Source: Atriophallophorus winterbourni
Taxonomy: Eukaryota > Platyhelminthes > Trematoda > Plagiorchiida > Microphallidae
DNA: 64,000 nt
Direction: 5' to 3'
NCBI GenBank assembly: GCA_013407085.1
Contig: JACCGJ010011417.1
Span: forward strand, 32,115-96,114
Shown here: piece after piece, positions 56,992 to 64,000 of the stretch
Numbering within the stretch: position 1 is the stretch's first letter
Layout: every line of letters begins with the position of its first letter
The notes under the pieces: model-generated
Told to the model about the DNA's origin: nothing
Databases searched by the model: none
Seen by the model: the letters and a program-made list of their open reading frames with translations, nothing else
Made by a program: the position numbers and the translations under genes

Positions 56992-58800
56992 ATTACTGTT
57001 AATGATACATTGTTACATACCCTAAACTTAAACAAATGCCTCTATACAAAATACCAAAGTTTGATCAATAAATGCACTGTACATACCGAGCTGTGCAAAC
57101 GTAACTCAACAGACCTAGTTTCTGTTACTGAAAACCGATTTTAATCTTGTATGACAGGAAGAAATTTGTCCATCTTAAACCTCATACGTTTACGAACGAT
57201 ACATAGTTGTGGTGTTGCTTTATGTTGTCACGAACGTCTTAAGATCATGAAGGTTCACAATCCTAATCTTTAATTATAAAATACTTTCTAAAGGATAAGA
57301 TACCTATTTAGAAGATTCGAATAAGCGAGATTTTCATTAGAACGACGAGTGCTTGTATATCACAACAACGAAACACATTGTAACGAACTCAGAGAGAAAC
57401 TTCAGTCAAATATATAGTAGAATTCGTGATATGTTAATATACGACAAGCAAAATTTAGGCATTGTTTTAGCGCAAAAAATTGATCGGACAAAAAAATCCT
57501 GCTTCGGTTCAATCCCAAAATACGAGACTAATGGCTCCCGTATTCAAAGAAATAGAAAGCACTCATCAAGAAAGACAAAAAAATTACTTTAGATTTATAT
57601 CTATTAAAACGACATGAAACTATCACTTCCGTTAGGGATTGTGAATGCTCGATCAAGAGTAAATTAGGATGTTTTTCATGTGCTTATTAAGAATGGATCA
57701 GCAGTATAATAAAGAGAATAACTACGGAAGCTCTCACTCAATTTTATGCTAAAATATTCGAACTTCTGACATTTAGATTGGCTTGAAAAGGTAACACATC
57801 ACGTATATTCCAACACCTGACTGATATAAAGATAAATTATGCGATTATACTCAGAAAATTGCTAAAAATGGTCCATAAGAATTGTCAAGCAGACAAGGAA
57901 TTACACCATCTGTACCGATATCTCTTGGTCAGAGGCTGTGCGAACTATGTACAGAATTGATCAAACATTCTACCCCATTTGGTTTGCTGCATGCGTGAAT
58001 AACTGGAGCAATATCGCTTAGTTACATGGGTGGTAGCCGTACAAATCATTGAGATTACCGTCCTGTCACCATATTGCGTGTGATAACAAATGTTCTAGAT
58101 GGTATAGTTTAACTGTTGTAATCACGATATTATATTTGTAGCACAGTATGGATTTCCTAATAATCGCTTAAGCTTGTCAAATTTGATGGCGACGCTAACG
58201 GACTTGACCTAAACGTAATTCGGAGGAGCAATCTTCCGCTATGTGGACATGTTTAAAGTTTCGACCAATTTGATAACTTTTGAAGTCTACAGAAGCTGAA
58301 TCAGATTGGAATGGGCTGACAACAACTTGTATGGCTTTAACTTTACCTCAACGTGAGCAAGGCATGCATTCGAATCAACGTGGTGCAATTACAAGTTATT
58401 TAAGTCTTTAGAATCGTACCACATAGTTTCTTACATGGATCAGTTTTAACCTAACAAAGATCGTGTCGTAGACTGTGATGCTCTTTTCTGATTATATTTA
58501 ACTCTGGTCGCATACAAATTAAATTACGTACTGTGTAGACCTTCTAAGTGTTTTGGATGCTCTCTATCAATAGGCCCAACGGAATAAGGTGGATGACAAT
58601 ATCCAAAATTGTAACGTGTTGCAAATAAGTAAGATAGTTTCATTCCAGTATTACTACTAGCAGAAGGTTTCAAGCTATTGTATTTCCTGGTTAAAAACGC
58701 ATAAAAGATTGATTAATACAATAGACAATCATACTACTGTCCTCGTAGATGATTTGCACAAACTTGAACACTACACCCCCTTTATGAAATCCGTTGAACT
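56992..58800 (+). pseudogene. Ancient CR1-like LINE relic, unit 2 copy
   Basis: This is the homologue of 14,780-16,360 at very high identity. It contains an extra segment of about 220 bp at 58,507-58,724 before the motif C remnant. Confidence 0.68.
58507..58724. other. Unit 2-specific segment of about 220 bp
   Basis: It is absent at about 16,286 in unit 1. I see no coding sequence, terminal repeat or similarity to other parts of the window. It may be a small insertion in unit 2 or a deletion in unit 1. Confidence 0.6.
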
Positions 58801-59408
58801 TATAAAATATTAAATAATACAGCCGTTCATACGTTTATCCGAGTACCGTGAGTCACAACATACGGGCAGCCACTCGGTGACACTGCAAATTATCTATTCC
58901 TGTATCGGCTGTCACCGATATCTTCATTATGTATGTGTCTGCTCAACTAGTATTAACTTCCTCTAAATTATTGTTATCGAACCTAGGTCCAAAAGTCTAA
59001 TTGGATATTATCACAATTATCTGTTGCTTATCCATTTGAAGACACCCGCGAATTGACTCATTGCAGCTTTTTAACTGGAATATATGTGTCATTACATGAT
59101 TAATTGTTACTTCTTTTTTATTATTGTGAAATGTATGTGCTTCAGGTTACCATAGATTATTCAATCTTGCATAATACTAACGAAACAATTCAATACTACC
59201 AAGCATTGTCAGGCATATTGATAATTGATAACTCGGATATTGTTTATTTAATTAAATACCTTAAATGGTCTAGCATTTCAAGGATACTAACTCAAACACC
59301 GTCATGTTTACTCGAAATCAATTAGAAGGACATGATTCTAAAACGTCAATGGCAATTTATGTGAACAAATGTTATGTTATAATAAACCGGGTTCATATGT
59401 TTACTTAC

Positions 59409-59503
59409 TGGTTTTAAGAGAGAGTCCTTATATATGCTTAGATCAAATCGTCTTACACGTAACACAGTATCGCCGTTACACAAATGCGACACATAAAGAA
59501 ATT
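59409..59503 (-). CDS. Exon, 95 nt, module 2, hypervariable, unit 2
   Basis: It reads FLYVSHLCNGDTVLRVRRFD, then LSIYKDSLLKP. It differs from unit 1 at eight bases, all changing the protein, next to identical intron. Confidence 0.72.
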
Positions 59504-60137
59504 CTGTGGAAGAGGCAATGAACATCAATGTGACTTTTTATCAGATAGAGTAAGGCTAACATAGACATGGTCCAGTCAAATTTAATATGTATGTCATCAA
59601 ATATACCAAATTATTTAACAATATTAATATGGTAATGCACAAAATGCGTGTTATTCGGACGTATGCGGCGTAATTACATGATACGCTAGAACATGATTTG
59701 TTATTTTGCCAATAAATGATACACGTTTTGCGTCTTGCGTATTTTATTTGATTAAACAATATGACTGGTCTATTGAATACAATTTTCGAAATATGTTCGT
59801 CATCATTTCTATGCTATCGCTGTCTTGTGCGATAGTTTTAATGAGAAAAACTTTCTCGTAAAAAGCAAATTTGTCAGCTTTATTAGAAGCTCGAATATAA
59901 TAAAGAAACGGTAGTTAAAATCTAGTTAAAAATATCTGTAAAATTATGAACAACAATTATGATTGTGATGAAATTAAAATTGTGAATATGTATACCATTT
60001 TCTGAATTAAAGTACAAACTCACGATATGCTTCGTTATTTTCCTGATCTGGGATAAAATATATTGTTCAACATTGTATGTTATGTAGATGTACTAATATT
60101 TGTCGATATTGTTCCATTCATCTAACGTTTAACTCAC

Positions 60138-60354
60138 AAGATGATAATTTGATTTGGTCACTAACGATGGCTACTACATTGAATTTAGGATTTTCAATAT
60201 TGCCTTTCAACAAGAAATCGGTAGTTAATTTCGCCATTACCGCGCCTTGTTTCTTGATAGAAAAACGGATTTCAGCAACAAAATGCAAAACACGTTTTTC
60301 TAGGTCATACGTGTAACGGCGTAACTTCACCCGGTAACCCGTTTCATCCTTTAT
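60138..60354 (-). CDS. Exon, 217 nt, module 1, unit 2
   Basis: This is the homologue of 18,135-18,351. Seven base differences give P-A, L-P, L-V and Q-K replacements, one silent change, and a C-to-T change in the last base. That last change creates TAA at the spliced junction. Confidence 0.7.
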
Positions 60355-60513
60355 CTGGAACAAAACGTGCAAATATTCTCATAATCTATTGAGATGTATA
60401 TTTTCAATAACTCAGTAATACAACATTTGTTCAATCACTTTTCAACATGTGCTCATGAAACACACAAGTGTTAATTAAAGAAATGTTTTTCGCATTCAAA
60501 CAAAACTACTTAC

Positions 60514-60608
60514 TGATTGTAAATATGCTATAAGCACACTTTCTGTCAAGCCGAAATCCACATAATGTTGAATGTTTTCATCCACGGCAACATTTCCGTA
60601 CATCAACG
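60514..60608 (-). CDS. Exon, 95 nt, module 1, unit 2
   Basis: This is the homologue of 18,511-18,605 with the same phases (1-0). Two replacements are seen, N to D and Q to H. Confidence 0.7.
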
Positions 60609-60783
60609 CTTGGGAAAAGCAAACAAATATTTCATGAAATCAGAAATTATTTATTGGTAGATAATTTCTATCGTTTAACATATTATTGTTGTCTATCAAA
60701 TGTACAGTTTTGTTGCAATTTACAACAACATTCCGCAAACCATCCAGCAATATCCTCTGATTCAAAGCAAATTCAGCACAATC

Positions 60784-61219
60784 ACACGATTTTGTTTCTG
60801 CAGCTTCTTGAATGACTCTTCAGAACTATTTTGCAGAAAACAATATCTCCCGCATAAATCACAAATATATAGACAGAACTTGGACGACTACCATTAGTCA
60901 CAGGTTTACGGTGTAATCTGCGTTAAGCAGGTAAAAGCGGAGTTTTTAGCCTCTCGAGCTTGCAGGAGACGCTCAAAGCAATTCATTTAATATGAGCGGT
61001 CATGTGAATGTTCTTCTCAAATCAAGGGTGAATGGCAGGAGCTTCCATATCACTTTGGCATACGTATTTCTACCGCAGAAGCGGTCTCTCCAATGGTCGC
61101 GTTACTGATTGAAACTCACCATGAAGTAGGTCCTTGCGAATACGCAAATTATCCATTCTACATACGCGGCAAAGCCACGCAAGCCTCGCTCGGGTAGTAG
61201 CGTAAATATGCTCCGTAAA
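60784..61219 (-). pseudogene. Old RTE-like 3' fragment, unit 2 copy
   Basis: This is the homologue of 18,780-19,215. Confidence 0.55.
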
Positions 61220-61603
61220 TCAGCTTTTATAAGCACTTTATTTTTATGCAATTTGTCTGTTTAATTCATGTTCAAGATACGCTAAATTATTCGTTCGCCA
61301 TTTTCCTGCCGAAAGTACTACCTAACTACAACATTGTAAACAAAGAAACAGCTAGGTTGATACATTTGTACACTGATTTCGCCGCAGTAGATGGCAAAGC
61401 AAATACAAATATACAAATTTGGACTGCCTCACGATATTCCTGCTTCGCGATTTACTCAAAATTGACTACTGAAACTATTTCGGTGATTGTATGTATTGGA
61501 GATTTGATATAATGTTTTTCCTTACCTTAATTGAATAGACATCTTAAGCATATTAGCCCAACATAAACAAAGCATGCTGGTTTTGAGGAATCACTAAGTT
61601 GCC

Positions 61604-62169
61604 TTATCTCGTTTTTCTCTCGGTAGTTGCAAATACCGTCAGGTCACATGCGTGTAAGTTGAGGAGGTGAGCTTGGTTTGCTGAGGCTATATGAGATGCT
61701 CTCCATTAGAGCAATTTTGAGATTGGGAGTTATTCCAAAAACACTCCTTTCCTGACAACAAATTCCTCTCCATTCCGATTTTACCAAATGCGGCTATCCA
61801 TCGGTGGTTCCATAATTGTCACATATGCAAAGCGAATGTTGGGGTAAGATACAAATTCAGCCGTCACAAGCTATATCAAATTTTATTGGAATTCGAATGT
61901 GACGGTCAATCATGTAATTTCTTGTTAGAAATTATCGTTTCATTCGTATATTTTATTCGTTCATGTAGTTTCATGGGGCAGCCTGAACGATGAAGCATGT
62001 TGCAACTGATTTTCTGGTAGCATTTTCCTCAAATTAGCTCCAGGAAAAATGCCATGTCTACGGCCGAACTTCCACTGCGAAATCCACATTGTGATTTGCA
62101 GTTACCTCGATAAGCTAGTTCATGTAGCCATATTTACAAACCATAAGCAAACAATTTGCCCACGAAAAG
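61604..62169 (-). pseudogene. Old RTE-like RT fragment, unit 2 copy
   Basis: This is the homologue of 19,600-20,165, nearly identical. Confidence 0.52.
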
Positions 62170-63388
62170 TTAAATATTATTTTTATTTCTTATGATTATT
62201 ATTATTATTAATAATATTGATAATAATATTAATACTGATTAAATCTCACCTATGTTCGCTTTGTTAATTGAAAATATGAAAAGAGTGTCAAAGTCGCATG
62301 ATTCACAAATTATTTACATTACTATACACGATTTTTCCGATGTTAATATTTTTACTATTAAATCTCAAGTTCCTTTGCTTTGACAAAATAAATTAATAGA
62401 AAAGTACCAAAGTCGCATGAGTTACAATTTTTTCACATTATGATACATGTAATTTTCGATGGTATCGAATACCATCGATAAACATTAAATAACGGATTGC
62501 TCATTAATGTTATCTGTTAGATATTTGTCAGGTTTTGATCTGAATCTAAAATCGATACGGTCTTTTTCCATGATGGATAGTTCGTCAATTTATAACAAAT
62601 GGCTCAATAACTCTACAAATATTGTTGGATAAAGTAACGGTTGGAGTGTGATTCTTTTTATCACGCAACAAAGAACATGTAATAAAATAAAAATCTACGA
62701 GCATCATTATTCAGAACCGCATATGCAAGGCAGCCTCGAATAAATGGAACCATGCAATAACAATGTCGACGAGCTTGAATGATTGAAGGCTAAGAGATCG
62801 AGGGCAAAATTTTTCATAACTTGTTCTATAGACATGTAATTAACAAATCAAATATATTTTGTTGTGCTGAGTTGAACTATGTATTGGCGATTATGGATAG
62901 GATTCAAACATATTTCATAATTTTAGAGTAAAAATATCGTACAATTTTCATTTTCTATACTTCAGTAATTCCATTACTCCGTGTGTAGGAACACGTGACG
63001 GAATATATTGGTCGTTCCAAAATTATACAACAGTGGCATGAAAAATATACTTTATTGCCTTTCCTCCGCGCTTGCAAGCACAAACGCAGCTCAATCGTGA
63101 TACGCGTTCCCGAATAGTGCAAACAGAGCAAAACCTTTCGCGCGGTGAATAAGGTAATATTGCATGCATATGCGCAACTAACACTCCGATTGTAATGTGC
63201 GATTACATATCAGTAAGCAATCATCAAGCATGTTTGTTGGGTAGTGCATTCATCTCCTAAACTGCATGCTGAATGCAATATATTTGCGAACTTGTTGCAT
63301 CGATTGCACAATAGCCTAATTGTGCTTAGATGTTTACAGACATAATAGAAAACATAAATCTCCAAATCATTTGCAGCATAATACTTAC

Positions 63389-63403
63389 TGGCGTAAAAGT
63401 CAT
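63389..63403 (-). CDS. Micro-exon, 15 nt, unit 2
   Basis: ATGACTTTTACGCCA lies between CATTTCAG and GTAAGT. It differs from unit 1 in its last codon positions. Confidence 0.66.
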
Positions 63404-63472
63404 CTGAAATGAGGGAATGTATTATAAATTCCAACTTAGAAACGAAGTTTCGTTTAGATTACGATTGCTTAC

Positions 63473-63499
63473 CGAATAATGTGTCTTGATGCATCGTTG
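63473..63499 (-). CDS. Micro-exon, 27 nt, unit 2
   Basis: It is identical to 21,469-21,495, including both splice sites. Confidence 0.66.
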
Positions 63500-64000
63500 C
63501 TATAAAAATGCGATGATAGAGGATTAAATAACGAACTAATGGAATCACGCATGAAACACTTGTGTATAATAAATGTGAATGTTCAAACTTTTCATTATGG
63601 AATTTAGTGCACAAATGTAATGAGCTATTGAAAGGTTCACAATATCAATTGGATGAATTCAATGATTATAAGATTGGTTGGATTTGTTGTCAAACGTTTG
63701 AAATTGCATCAGCATCGGAGTTCGGTTTTAATCGTTCAAAAGTTTCCAGATTCATGATGTATTGTGCAAAAAGTGAATACATGTACAATACCATAATATA
63801 TAACGAAATCCTACTTTTCTGTTTGGCTATGTTACAAATACTATCAGTAAAATGTTAAAGTATAAGAATACACGAAATGCGTCAAACATACGGACACTGT
63901 TTCATCAAGAATGTGTACTGGATGATACTGATTCTCAATGCGGATCAAGATGTTGCAACAAGTTGTATCGAGGTGTTTGAATAGGGCATATATATATATA

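Larger units (their letters stand above)
47753..63499 (-). other. Multi-exon secreted micro-exon gene, unit 2
   Basis: This is the second copy of the gene at 8,967-25,112. Ten exons lie in the window; exon 1, exon 2 and the 39-nt micro-exon fall beyond it. All splice sites are kept, and the 56-nt exon is intact here. The 217-nt exon ends in T instead of C. Joined to AA of the next exon this makes TAA, an apparent nonsense codon exactly at the junction. The two copies may be decaying in different ways, or splicing may differ from my model. An intron of this copy carries a reverse-strand LINE. Confidence 0.7.
42898..64000. repeat. Tandem duplication, unit 2 (incomplete)
   Basis: This is the second unit of the duplication, in the same orientation as unit 1 and truncated by the window end. 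It carries the homologues of ten of the minus-strand gene exons and of the alternative last exon. It lacks the CR1-like LINE found in unit 1 (the empty site is at 45,556-45,562). It has its own reverse-strand LINE and a 220-bp private segment. Divergence from unit 1 is patchy, about 5-6% in the first 200 bp but well under 1% around 56.5-58.4 and 60.6-63.0 kb. Confidence 0.93.

Noticed and set aside
1..64000. tRNA, rRNA, CRISPR or prokaryotic operon features
   Set aside because: I looked for box-B-like motifs, cloverleaf-like regions and regular short repeats with spacers, and found none that hold up.

Overview
The window looks like AT-rich nuclear DNA from a parasitic flatworm, probably a trematode of blood-fluke type. 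The reasons are the long, gene-poor, low-GC introns, the mix of CR1-like and RTE-like non-LTR retrotransposons with a BEL/Pao element, and a gene that uses 15-, 27- and 39-nt micro-exons. The species is inference. There are no bacterial features, rRNA, tRNA or CRISPR arrays that I could support.

Layout. The window holds a direct tandem duplication of about 42.9 kb. Unit 1 runs from the first bases to about 42,897. Unit 2 starts at 42,898 and runs off the window end at 64,000, which corresponds to about 21,997 in unit 1. Both units begin right after a (GAA)n LINE tail. They are collinear except for private events. Unit 1 alone has a CR1-like LINE at 2,690-6,764 and an RTE fragment at 17,318-17,775. 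Unit 2 alone has a reverse-strand CR1-like LINE at 52,327-55,750 and about 220 bp at 58,507-58,724. Sequence identity is mosaic, from about 94% to nearly 100%.

The main host content is a minus-strand, multi-exon, secreted-protein gene that I reconstructed by splice sites and phase. In unit 1 its exons (5' to 3') are 25,031-25,112 (start codon and signal peptide), 24,157-24,231, 22,302-22,340, 21,469-21,495, 21,385-21,399, 18,511-18,605, 18,135-18,351, 16,991-17,085, 12,911-13,157, 11,333-11,397, 10,898-10,964, 10,042-10,096 and a last exon at 8,967-9,212. A second, homologous last exon lies at 7,983-8,222. All junction phases agree. With the intact 56-nt version of the penultimate exon (seen in unit 2) the exon sum is 1,326 nt, or 441 residues plus stop. 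The protein looks like a signal peptide followed by about three related alpha/beta modules of SEA-like appearance, each cut by a phase-0 intron at the same place. I do not recognise it as a named family. Several exons differ between the two units far more than their flanking introns, mostly at replacement sites. Each unit also carries one apparent lesion: a 1-nt deletion in unit 1 and a junction stop codon in unit 2.

Upstream of this gene (22.6-33.4 kb) the signal-peptide module is present three times. Module A is intact and modules B and C are decayed. Module C carries a head-to-tail dimer of about 230 bp flanked by an 11-bp target-site duplication, resembling a retrozyme. At 35.6-35.9 kb are two exons of another, unrecognised minus-strand gene with a 52-nt intron. 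From about 37.0 to 42.9 kb a CR1-like LINE is split by a gag-only BEL/Pao element with 562-bp LTRs. The remaining DNA is introns, RTE and CR1 relics and AT-rich sequence in which I see nothing else.
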